Source: Bedellia somnulentella
Lineage: Eukaryota; Arthropoda; Insecta; Lepidoptera; Bedelliidae
Assembly: GCA_963576735.1 (NCBI GenBank)
Contig: OY755172.1
Coordinates: 4,092,001 to 4,156,000, forward strand
Reading direction: 5' to 3'
DNA length: 64,000 nucleotides
In this document: positions 9,242 to 21,200 of the stretch, piece after piece
Layout: each line of letters opens with the position of its first letter
Position numbering within the stretch: position 1 is the stretch's first letter
Position numbers and translations under genes: made by a program
The notes under the pieces: model-generated
Database searches by the model: none
What the model saw: the letters and a program-made list of their open reading frames with translations, nothing else
What the model was told of the DNA's origin: nothing

Positions 9242-12200
9242 GTAAGTCCTAGAACTATTTTGATATTATTTGTTATAGAGCTCTAAGCATTTGCTTCTTT
9301 TTTTTATGTTTCTTAATTTATTCAATTTGGTGTAAAAGAGAATAAATAAATACAAAACCTATTTGATATTTTTTGCGCCTATAAATTGCTCTAATAATCT
9401 ACTCAGTCTTTTTTCTTATCACTCCTTTCGTCAACAAACTGTTTTTATTTTTAGAGACAAATAATATTTCATATCAAATTTACATTTTATTTTAATTACT
9501 ATTAAATGTACTTAGTCAATATACATACATATACTTACGGCCATAAATCCCAAAAAGGGGTAGCCAGAGCTTCAGAATACGAAATCCCTCAGCCACTTTT
9601 GGAAGTTAAGTGGGGAGTGTCTCCATCTAATTTTCTAGCTTAGCTATTTAACTCGCGAGAGCTTCTGAATTTCTAATTCAAACCTAATTAATTTCTTTCC
9701 CATTTCAGGATTTATAGCCGTGTCTATATGTGTATTTTCCGTGTACTGTCGGCTTAGAATAACACTACCCCATTTCTACCCGAGGGTGATCGTAAGAGGC
9801 GACTAAGGGTATAGGGGCTTTTTAAGTGATTTCTGGGCGATGTGGTTGGAGACCAAACCAAAATCATTTATTATTACCATCTTTTTCCCCAATTCCCCCC
9901 CAAGTTCCAAAAGTGGCTGAGGAATTTCTCATTCCAAAGCTCTGGCTACCCCGTTTAGGGATTTATAGCCGAGAGTATATGTATGTATGTATATCTATAT
10001 GTATGTGTGTTTTTTTTTATCTATTTGACCGTTTTGTTTATTAAAAACTTTTTGAACAAAAATTTATGAAATGGTACATGAGAGTAAATCAATTTCATAG
10101 GTGGACAAATATGTTTATTTATTGTTCTAGCATACTATGGAAAAGTAGCATTGTCTTAAAAGACTACTTTCTCAAAGTATTTCCTTGAAAGTTGGAATAG
10201 ATAACGATTAAGAAATTATAGTTACATAACAGCATAACATTTATCTCATCCAATGCATTTTACTTAAATAATTCAAAAAAGATTTGACTCCTTTTTCCTC
10301 TAAGTGTATTCTTAGAAGTTTGAGTCGACGACCATTAGATATTTATAGTTATGTAACCGCCATACATTTAGCTCATCCATTAAATTTTACTTACATTACT
10401 CAACAAACTTTTCCACAAAGCATGTCCTCGCTAATTCGAGATCACTCAAAACTCCCGTTATCGAATACATCAAACCGTCCAATGTCCAGTTAGCGCTGCA
10501 ATACATCGGTCAATAAACTTCAGCGAGTGCAGTCCGCGTATATAACTCCGATTTATCATTCTGAATCTGACAATAAGGATAAGCCTGTTATGGATGGATG
10601 CGGAACTCATTTGAAATGCGGATAGATAGATACAGCACTTTTTTATCATTTTACTTGACTTTGCTCTATGTTTAGTCCGTGAACCCTCGAAGAGTAGGCA
10701 GTGGTACTAATACTTTTAAACATCACGTGACATTGGTCCTTCTTCTTTATTACTTACTTACATACTTATATTCACGCCTGCTGAACTATCTATCGCCACT
10801 ATCGATCCTGACAACTTTCTTTTCTTGTGTTATGTTGTTTGCTGGACACTTGGACAAATTATGAAAATATTGGTAGCGGTAATTATGCCTTTTTATAAAG
10901 GAAAAGGGTCACACCAGGAGGTTAAAAATGACCATGGCATCAGCCTCCTCAGCACTGCCGGTTAATTGTATGCAAAAAATAATTTAAAAAGTTTTAACTA
11001 AGTTAAATGTCATTCGTTATATGCTCAAATCCTTTTACTTCAATTCTTATTTAATTTGGAAAATAACAAGTGTTTTATTATTATTATTTTTTCTCTTTCT
11101 CAGCTGTTTTATGTTAAATTCTTTTATTTATTTGTAACTTATCCTAGACATCACCTACCTAATTCTTGTTCTTTACAACGTTTAATATTTTATCTGAGAA
11201 ATAATGATTATGTGCAAAATTAAATATCTTTTCAAGATTAGTAAAGGCAATTGACGTGTCCTTCGAGAAATGCGTCTATACACTGAGTTTGTTTATTTTC
11301 AGTGTTTTGAGATATTATTAAGTAATCTTGATGACATATATTCACGCGGTTAGTTCCCTAACTGTTGATAAAAATAAAGTATTTCTTTACTTAATATTAA
11401 CATACATACATACATATACTCACGGCTATAAATCCCTAGAAGGGGTAGCCAGAGCCAAGGAATTAGAAATTCCTCAGCCACTTTTAGAATGTTGTGTGAG
11501 GAAAAGATGGTAAAATGAAGGTTGTTGGTGATGGGTCTTACGTACCTTACGTACCGTACTCTTACGTACACCTACCGGAAGAAATAGGGTAGTGCTATTC
11601 TAGGCCGACACTATTAACAAAGTACAAAGTATTAACATTTAATATTTTTAGTTGATAAGGGACAAGATAGTAGAAATAAAGTATCGTTGGAGACGGGTCT
11701 CCAATCACATCGCCTAAAGACCATTAAAAAAAGCTCCATACCCTTAGTCACCTCTTGCGACACCCTTGGGTAGAAATGGGTAGTAACATTCTAACCCAGC
11801 ACTAAACTTGGTAATAAACTTATGATTAACACAAATTGTACCTCGTAATGTTTTTTTTAGTTTATGATGAAGAAGGAAACCTTGTGAAAACTTTTTCTAC
11901 ATCTCAGCCTCATCGCGCTGCGCCAGCTTTTGCTAGCTTTTATAGCCCACTCTTCGGGTATATCAAGGTATGTTTCTAAGTATACGTACTATAAATATAT
12001 AAGACTAGCTGAACCAACGAACGTTTTTTTGCCCTACAAATAATTTCTAGGGAATTACTAATCGACAAAATAAAAATGAAATTTAGGGTATACAACCCTT
12101 ATCACTTAGGAGTATAAAAAAGTTATAAATCTATTCTCAGACCTACCGAATGTGTATGCAAAATTTCATTTAAATTGTTTCCGCAGACTTTGGTGACAGA

Positions 12201-15200
12201 CACTGTGACACGTGATTTTTTCAAATATATAATTGGTCCATCCTTTATGCATTATAAAAGAGGTGCCCGTAGTTTTAGAACGAAACTTTTTTTTATTTTA
12301 TATTCGTATAAAGTGCATAACTTGAGTTTGGTACAAGTTCACAATTGTAGTTCGTATGAGTAACCCAAAACATGAATAAAATTGATATTTACTTTCCAGC
12401 CAACGCTATACACGAGCATCCCACATTACATAATACCAGTCTCCAATGAGGTTATCGAAAGAGTTTACAACGAACAAGAATACAAGAAATTATTCATTTT
12501 ACCGACGAAAGATGGGAAAGTGGAACGTAATCCTTTGTGCAATGCGAATAGGAACCAAATTCCTTCGCCCATCGCTTGTAACAGTTTCCTGAACTGCTGG
12601 GACGGATGGGCGTTCGAGCAGGAGTGCCCAGATGGACTCTTATTCTCTGACCAGGGCTACTGTGATTACGCTGATAATGTCAACTGCTACGAACGTCGAA
12701 TGAAAGGTGAAACAAATAAAAATAATATTTTACTTACTTATTCTCACGTGGTTCGTTGGTATTACGTACTTATTCCAATCCTGGGACGGGCCTACACCAA
12801 TTTGTCTTTTCTAAAGTCATATGTGTGGTTAATTTATCATGGTTGCTAACGGTGAGGGAAAACATCGTGAGGAAACCCACATGGCTGAGTTGTACTTAGT
12901 CATGTGACAGTGTATTCGTACAAAACGGCGATAGGCCTGCCCCCTATCACGTGAGTACACTGTCTTAGCAAAACGTGGGTACCTTCTCTGGAAACTAGAT
13001 GGCGCTTGCCATGTGAGTTCAGGAGTATTGGTACCTCTGCCAACCCCTTCGGGGATAAACGGCGTGAACGTTTATGTTATGTTAGGTTTATGTTATTCTC
13101 ACGTCTTTTGTTCTCATTAGAGTAGGCAGAAACTATAGATCACCACTTTGTCTGACAAATCTCTCTTGCTTCTGTCACTTTAATCATTCTTCTCAAACAT
13201 ATTATTTTCACTACGGACTCTCGCTTTTGTAAGAACGTTTTCGATTTCGTTCTCAGACGTCTTACGCGGACATCCTCTATTAACAACACCATCCACGTTG
13301 GCTCTATACATCTCTTTTGCTACTTTACGCTCAGCAATAGTTTCTGTTAGGGTAGGCAGAGACTATCGATCATATTTTAAATCTGGGTGTCACTAAAATT
13401 TTATTATATATTTTCTTGTTGAGAATAGAAGTTAAACATTGCTGATCAATACATACACATACTCACACCTTTAGTGCCCTTTGGGGTATGCAGAGACTAT
13501 CGATCGCCACTTTGTACGATCCTGACAAACCTCTCTGGCTTCATTTACATCCATCAATCTTTTCATACATGCTCTTTTATTCTTCATACTACGGACGATT
13601 CCTCTTTTGAGCACACTCTCAATTTGGTCCAAGTGTCGTGTTCTCCGTGGTCATCCTCTACTAACATTACCATCCACACTAGCTCTATAGATCTCTTTTA
13701 CCAATTTTCTGTCATCCATCCTCTCTATGTGCCCAAACCATCTCAACATTCCTTTTTCTATCTTTCTTACAATATCATCTTTCAATATATTTTATAAAGA
13801 AATTAACATGTAACCCTAACTATCAGTCATAGAGCAAAGCAGCTCTATTTGCATAAGTATTGTGAAGTGATAAAGTCTCGTAATGTAAAATGAGAAGTGT
13901 CAAAGGCAGTGCTTACAAAATCGGACTCAAAATGTCAGTTATGTAACTGGGTCTTAATGTCAGCATTCTAGTGGTTGCGCAAGCGCGTTCAGTTTCGTCC
14001 CGCAACCTCGTTGACAATGTGTGACAAAGGTGAGACTGCTTCTGAGTGAGAATGACCTGAGAAGTATTTATGTACGATTGAATGATCATTTTTGTTTAGG
14101 ATAAAGCTTTTTTGTTATTTCCACTGTATCGAGTCTACCCTGAACTGGGTGTTTTATACATATACTAGCGACCCGCCCCGGCTTCGCACGGGTGCAATGC
14201 AAAATATACCTACTACAGAATGTCCTTTTGGTTAGTGCTTGAGTAAAAAATATTTACTTACTATTCGTTCGACTAAAATCAAAAGATTATCAACAACAAA
14301 ATATACCTATTCTATTCAGTTCTTCTATGAACTTAACTATAATTTTCAATAATTGAAAATGCTCGCCCTAATACTAAATTGTCTTAACTCTAAATTCAAA
14401 TCAAAGTCTTAATGGAATAAATACCAAGAAATATGGTTTTAAGCTAATCCTATCTAACCTAATGTACTTACAATACTACTTATATAATAATAATAATAAA
14501 AATTCAAAGATAATCAACAACAAAAGATACTTATTCTATTCAGTTTAATTAATTCTTGATATTTTTGCGAAGCGCGGCCATCGACGCGCTATTTATAGGC
14601 ACGCGCCGCCCGGCGCAAACAACTACGACCCTGCATTTTAAATTTGTAATATCTTCGGTAATATTCACTTAAATTACATGCTGTAAAAAGCATATTGATC
14701 TATAATAAATGCACAATTTATTTAAGGTACTTAATTGGATAAGGATTAATGCTGTATTGTTTAAAATCACTTCGTAAATAACCATTTTTTAGTAAAGAAT
14801 AAAAATGGTTATGCTGGGTTATCCCTAAAGCGGCCAGTACACAATGGCGGACGATGGGCCACGCTTCGCAATTGGCAATTGTTGGCCACGATCAATTGGT
14901 GTTCACACAATGGCCCATTGCTCATTACTGCCTGGCAATCCACTTGCGACGGACTTCGAAGTAATTATGGTTGCAGCTATTTATTTATTATTATGTATGT
15001 AATTTATTTTATTTATGGCGCTATTTATATTATTTTTACGTCATATAGTGATTATCAATACATTTTGCAATAAAATATTCCAAAAAAAGTATAAGTATCT
15101 ATGAGCGGTCGGTGACGAACTAAACAATGGCCCATTGTGGAAACACCACCGGCCATGCTACGCCACGATTCCTTTGAAGTGTGCCCGAAAAACCGACAAC

Positions 15201-18200
15201 TTGGCCATTGCGCGCCACGATCGGCAATTGTCCGCCATCATGCACCATTGCGCCCTGTACACAGTGGCGATGGCGAGCAGTGGGCCATCGTCCGCCATTG
15301 TGTACTGGCCGCTTTAGAGATAGACATATACCATCGCGGACTTTTTTGTTGAACTATTTAAGGTGAACAATACTGTAGTACATTATTTTGGTTTATCTCG
15401 TAGGGTTCAGCCAGCGTTTGCAATATAAGCGCAAAAAAACGTGCTTATTTACGACATCACATTAGAAATCTTTAAATTTATCAGTGTTTCTCTACTATAT
15501 TATGCATTTATTATACATACAAACCTTTCTTAAGAATCACTCTATCTATTAAAAAAAACCGCATCAAAATCCGTTGCGTAGTTTTAAAGATCTAAGCATA
15601 CATACGGACATACAGCGAAAGCGACTTTGTTTTATACTATGTATTGATATAATTCACTACATTGATCTAATACTGGTTGGTGGACTTACGTTTACTAACA
15701 TAATAGGTAGTAGCCAAAAACAACGGCTTAACGAAAATCAATTTAATTTTACTATTATCAGGGGATTCAATCTTGAAATATCCTATCAACCTGGGTTAAT
15801 TCTAACAAATATATTTAATACTGTATATGGATGGATGTAACCCCTGGGAGTCTGGTAGTGCGCCAAACGCTCTTGAAATGGTTTTTTTAACCTAATAAAA
15901 AATTGGAGATAGTAGGTTCGGCATTATGTTTGAATACTAATATGGTATACAATTTATCGTTGGTATAGTGTCCCATAATACAGGTTATTCGATTGTTCTT
16001 ATTTTGAAATATTTTTATTTGTGTAATAGATAAATAAATTATGGACATATTATACATAGATCAAGTTAGCCACAAACTAAGTATTATTGTTTTACTAATT
16101 CAACGATATATTTAATGTTATATAATACACATATAGCTATAAACAACATCCAATACTAAGAAACAATCATTTTTGCTCATCACATAAATGTTGCTTTTAG
16201 CGGGGACCGAACCCGCAACCTGCGAACCGAAAAGCTAGTCACCTATCAGCTCGGCCACGGAAGTAGTCAATCATGTCCGTATATTTATTTACTTATATTA
16301 ATTCCAAGAAATATTTTACAGTATACCGATGACATAGTATTCTACTCATCAGATTAGGAAATGTTGGAAAACATTCCCTTCTCAGACATCCGTAAATTTG
16401 AGTAACACTTGTTTGTTTTAGGAAGCGTAACACTCTATACTACAGTGTTATAACTATTCTTTATTCCCCAGAAAAACCCAAGCCCAAATGCAATAAGGAC
16501 TTCGAAGCATTCCGCAGTGAGAAGTGCAACGAGTTCTTCATCTGTGTTGCTAAGGAGCCCGTTAGGTTCAGCTGTCCAGCAGGATTGCTTTATAGTTTGG
16601 TAGGTAATTCTATATAGTAGTGTTATTGCAGTAGAGTATCGTCTTAGAATATCGCAAGCCTATCGTTTCTTCATGCGGGTCTCAAGAGGCAACTGGGAGT
16701 TTCGGGGCTTTTTAAGGGATTGTTTGATTTGGGGCTTTTCACAGTTTTTTCTTCATTCAAGCTCCAAAAGTGGCGAATGAATTTCAAGTTCTGAAGCTCT
16801 GGCTACCCTTTTTGGGATAAATAGCCGTGAGTATGTATATGTCGCAGGCATTTTGTACGATTTCGCCATTTACATACGGCGTCGGCAATTTATAAACGCT
16901 CGCTGTTATGAAAAATGCCGAAGGCAAAATGTATAATGCCGTGTCATTATCTAATATGCCGAAACATTTGATTGACGATTGAATCGCCATATACATAATG
17001 CCGCGGCAAATTGAAGTATTTAGTTCTGTTTCTTACCACGCGCGTCGCTGTTGACCAAAACAAACAAAATGGCGTCAAGTAGTGGTTTTGTGACACAAAA
17101 AGTTATTGAAAACAGTGCAAATACTATGTGTTCAGAAGACTTTTCGCAAAATAATTGTGATTTTAAAGATACTTACTATAGTGAGTTGAAAAAGTATTAC
17201 GATCTTCAAGCGGGAGCAGTAAAAAAACCGTGGACAACTGAGAAGGTTTTTGAGGTTATCCGGCATCTAAAAGATGCTAAGGTGTCCATAGAATCTGGTT
17301 CTCGGAAGACCCCTGCACAATATTACTGGTCAAAAAAATATGAGGTAATGAGTATTGGTGATCTGGACTACCTTATTCTAAAAAAAGATAGCCCTGAAAG
17401 TCCAACGGTTCGTGTAATACCGTTAGAAGAATATTACGACACATTATTAGATATTCATAGAGGTTGCGGACATGGTGGTCGAGACAAAATTCAGTATCAA
17501 AATAAGGATAGATTTATTATTGTGAGAAAAGCAATCGATCACTCGAGTTTGACATGCGCAAATAAATAATTCTTGATTTCTTATTAAAACCCGCCTAATA
17601 ATAATAGGTGAATTTTTGATTTATTTTTATAATATTTTTCTGATACGTTTTTCTTTAGATATTTTTGTATTTGATTACTAAAAACCGCCTCATAATAATA
17701 GGCGAATTTTTGATTTCTTTTTATAATATTTTTCTGAATATGTTTTTCTTTGGATATTTTTGTATTTGATTACTAGAACCCGCCTAATAATAATAGGCGA
17801 ATTTTTTATTTCTTTGTTTAATATTTTTCTGAATATGATTTTCTTTGGATATTTTGTATTTGATTGTGTAGGGGTATTGGAAAGTATTAATAAATTTCAT
17901 TGAAATACGGATTTCAACACTTATACCGAACCAAGCAAATTATAACTAGGTTGATCTAAAATTAGAGCGAAAGAAAATATATATATTTTTTTAAATATTA
18001 ATATTTGGAAATTTTGACAATCATAACAACACAAACACAACACAACATAACACAATAACAAACACACAACATAACATAATTATACAACAATAACAAACAA
18101 CACACAACATTAAATAACACAAAACACATAACACATACACACACATTGAAAGTGCCATATTATCCTAAGAAGTTTAATTATTGTTTATAATATTAATGTC

Positions 18201-21200
18201 ATTTTTGTTACTTAATTATTTTAACTACGTAAGAGAACCAAAGCGCATACTGATTACTAAAATAAAGTCTGATTTGTCCAAACTGTGTTTTCTTCATGGT
18301 CACCCTAAAACTACAACCAACGTTGAAATTACAACAATTGAACGAGTTGTCATTTTGCCTTCGGCATTTTTCATAACAGCGAGCGTTTATAAATTGCCGA
18401 CGCCGTATGTAAATGGCGAAATCGTACAAAATGCCTGCGACATATATACTGTTTGTTTTTAAATTCAGCTCAGATTATCGTTCACGTCTCGGTTAATCCC
18501 TGAAAAGATGGCAAAGATATAATCATTTTGAAAATCACGTGACTTTTTAAGCCACTGTTACTGTGTACTGTTCAGAGTATCCATATTTTGCTTTTCAGAG
18601 CAGAGCATTCACTTGGTAGGGAACACTTTAGGTCTCTATCACCGCCTTGTACGAATACACTATCAGATGACTTAATCGATTTGCCAATTATACTTTATTT
18701 CTACTATCTTGTCCCCTATAAGCTGAGTTATTAGCTCTAAAGCTCTGGCTACCCCTTTTTGCAATTTATGGCCATGAGTATATGTATGTATGTATGTATA
18801 ATACTTCGACTCAGAACCGTTGACTGTAAGTGCTCGCACCTTCTTGAGTGATGGCTACTTACCGGATGACGAAGTGTGTGCATAAAATTCTCTCAGCTTG
18901 ACTAAGCGATGCTTGGTAGATAAGATTATGAAAAACTGATCTTTATAAAGATGGGGGAGACCTCTTTATCCAATGACTCTCTTGCGGCTTATGAGATAAT
19001 AACATACATACATACATACTCACGGCTATAAATCCCTGAATGGGGTAGCCAGAACTTTGGAATGAGAAATTCCTCAGCCACTTTTGGAAGTTGATTGGGG
19101 AAAAGATGGTAAAAATAAAGATAATAACTGTTTAAAGATCAACATCCTAATAAGAAGGAGCTATTTCTTTATATCTAGTATTTTGGCTGATCCAAATGTA
19201 AAGGTAACAACTAGCACACTTATTCACTTTGTGTTAAAGCTAGTAGAATGCATACATATACCTACGGCAATAATCAGAGCCTCAGATTTAGAAACTTCAT
19301 AGCCATTTTCGGTTAGTTGAGTGGGAAAAAGATAGTAACATGAAGGACGGTGGATGATAGGTCTCTCGCTAAATTTTTTAAGTAAAATAACTGAAGTTTA
19401 TGCTCAATCTACGTGCCACTCTGACATGGCATACATCATGTATCAAATAATTTTAAGAGTTACTGTTATACATTGTTTTATTCCTCACTTAACAGGAAAG
19501 AGGGATCTGTGATTTCCCTCAAAACGTGAAGTGTGAGGAATCTGACGCTGCAACGACGACATCCGCTCCTCCCGCTCCTAGCACAGAGTCTTCGCTCGTA
19601 TTTCCTGCCACTTCTCAAGCAAGCGTTAAGACTGTGTTGAAAAATTCTGTCTTGAATATCGAAGGTATGTCATAGACAGTTTTTTTGTTGTTGTTATGTT
19701 TCTATTGGCAGTAGAGATATTTAACTATATTTGTAGCTTTCGATGTATATTTTTATACTCGTGACAGACTGCTGTAAACTATATTTTCTATGAATTTTAT
19801 AGAGCTAACTTTAATAAAGTTATAGCGATTTTAATAATATCTATACTAATATCATAAAGTTGAAGAGTTTGTTTGTTTGTTTGAACGCTAGGATCTCAGA
19901 AACATATATCATCACGCTGCGACAAATAGGAGCAAAGAATCAGCGAAAAATGTTGCAAAAACGGGGATAATTATTCATATTTTAAAGCTTCCGTTGTGTG
20001 CGCTACGTAAACGGTTTAAGTTATCCAAAAAATATGTGTAAAGAATTTTTTCTCTTTAAATTATCTAAAAAAATGTCCGCGACAGTATATGTCTATCTTT
20101 TAAGATTGACTCTCTATAAACATTTTTATGGTAATCAAATTTGGTCGTAAATAATGCATTATTGCCAATTATTTGCCATCATGTTTTATCAACATAATAT
20201 TAATCCTTATCGCATGACAGAGACCCTCAACGGGTCAGTTAAATATTTCAGTTTGACGACGTGAAAGTCTACATTTTTGACAGTGCGAAGTCTGTCGGGT
20301 CAGCTAGTTATAGATATAAGGATTACATTTCTTCCACATTTAATACAGGGATAATTTCTGAAAAAATGAACAGACATAATCTCACGCCATTAGTTCACAT
20401 TTTGGGTAGGCAGATACTGTCAATTGTCATTAGGTGTTTGTGCTAATTTCTCAAGCTACGTCTACATTCATCAATATTTTTCATACATGCCATTTGAAAT
20501 TCATTTTTTTGATCTAAATATGTCCTCCGTGGTTGTCCTTAATTGACACTACTATCCCATTATAAAAATCTAACTTATTTGTATTTTATTTGAATAAAGA
20601 GGGAACTAGTTGTAACCTTAAGTATAAAAATATAATAAGCCTTTTTTTACAATAGTTAAAAAATAACTACTTGTCAACTAATTAGCAAGAACTCCATTGC
20701 AGGATGGTCAGCCAAGGTCGCAGTGTCTCGGATGCACGATGCGCCATGATGCTTTGTACGGTCCTGACAAACCTTTGTGTCTTTGTCGACATTATTTTAA
20801 TACATGCTTTTTATTCTTCACACTTCAAACTGTTGCATTTTGAAGTACATTCACTATTTGCTCACAATATTACCCTTTTGGTTGGCCTCTATTTACTTAT
20901 AAAACTTAAACGTCTATTTAATTGTAATATCATCTTGTCCTCTATCAACTCCCAAATGTGGCTGATGAGCTTCTAGCTCTAAAACTACCCATTTTTGGGA
21001 TTTATGGCCTTGGGTATATGCATGTATGTAATATGAATAGAATGTAACCTTTACGATAAAATGTTTTTTTTTGTTAAAACAGTAAAAGATTAACTACTTA
21101 TCAACTAATTAGCAAGAACTCCATTGCAGGATGGTCAGCCAAGGTCGCAGTGTCTCGCCAGGATGCCATGCGTCAGCTGGAGCCCCGCCGCCTCGCCAAG

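Larger units (their letters stand above)
16840..18442 (+). mobile_element. 1.6 kb DNA transposon with 92 bp perfect TIRs (Ginger-like, inferred)
   Basis: The left end 16840-16931 (TGTCGCAGGCATTTTGTACG...) and right end 18351-18442 are exact inverted copies of 92 bases. TATA flanks both sides (16836-16839 and 18443-18446), a 4 bp target duplication. Inside are a 166-residue integrase-like ORF (17069-17569), a three-copy ~94 bp tandem repeat (17591-17870) and an ACA-rich stretch (18020-18150). TGT ends, 4 bp duplications and an integrase-type protein fit Ginger-like elements. The coding part is truncated, so the copy should be non-autonomous. Perfect TIR identity suggests recent insertion. Confidence 0.85.

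Noticed and set aside
10284..10493. 69-residue ORF in intron 1 of gene 1
   Set aside because: No ATG in good context, no homology, no splice signals tying it to the flanking exons.
11350..11571. Recurrent ~60-75 residue ORFs inside family A copies (also 34019-34204, 29817-30020, 9826-10044)
   Set aside because: They follow the SINE-like sequence in different frames and are broken differently in each copy; no selection for protein.
12382..12849. Unspliced 155-residue protein
   Set aside because: Only 12400-12706 is exon. The ends run into the acceptor, the donor and a family B SINE.
15135..15366. Three overlapping ORFs of 60-71 residues
   Set aside because: They arise from the GC-rich subterminal repeats of the MITE; composition and overlap argue against coding.
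16190..16263. tRNA gene on the minus strand
   Set aside because: Box A and B are good, but the boxes are followed by a SINE-like body and no anticodon arm could be fixed with confidence.
17051..17068. Longer start for the integrase-like ORF
   Set aside because: Begins with TTG; the first ATG is 17069 in AACAAAATGG.
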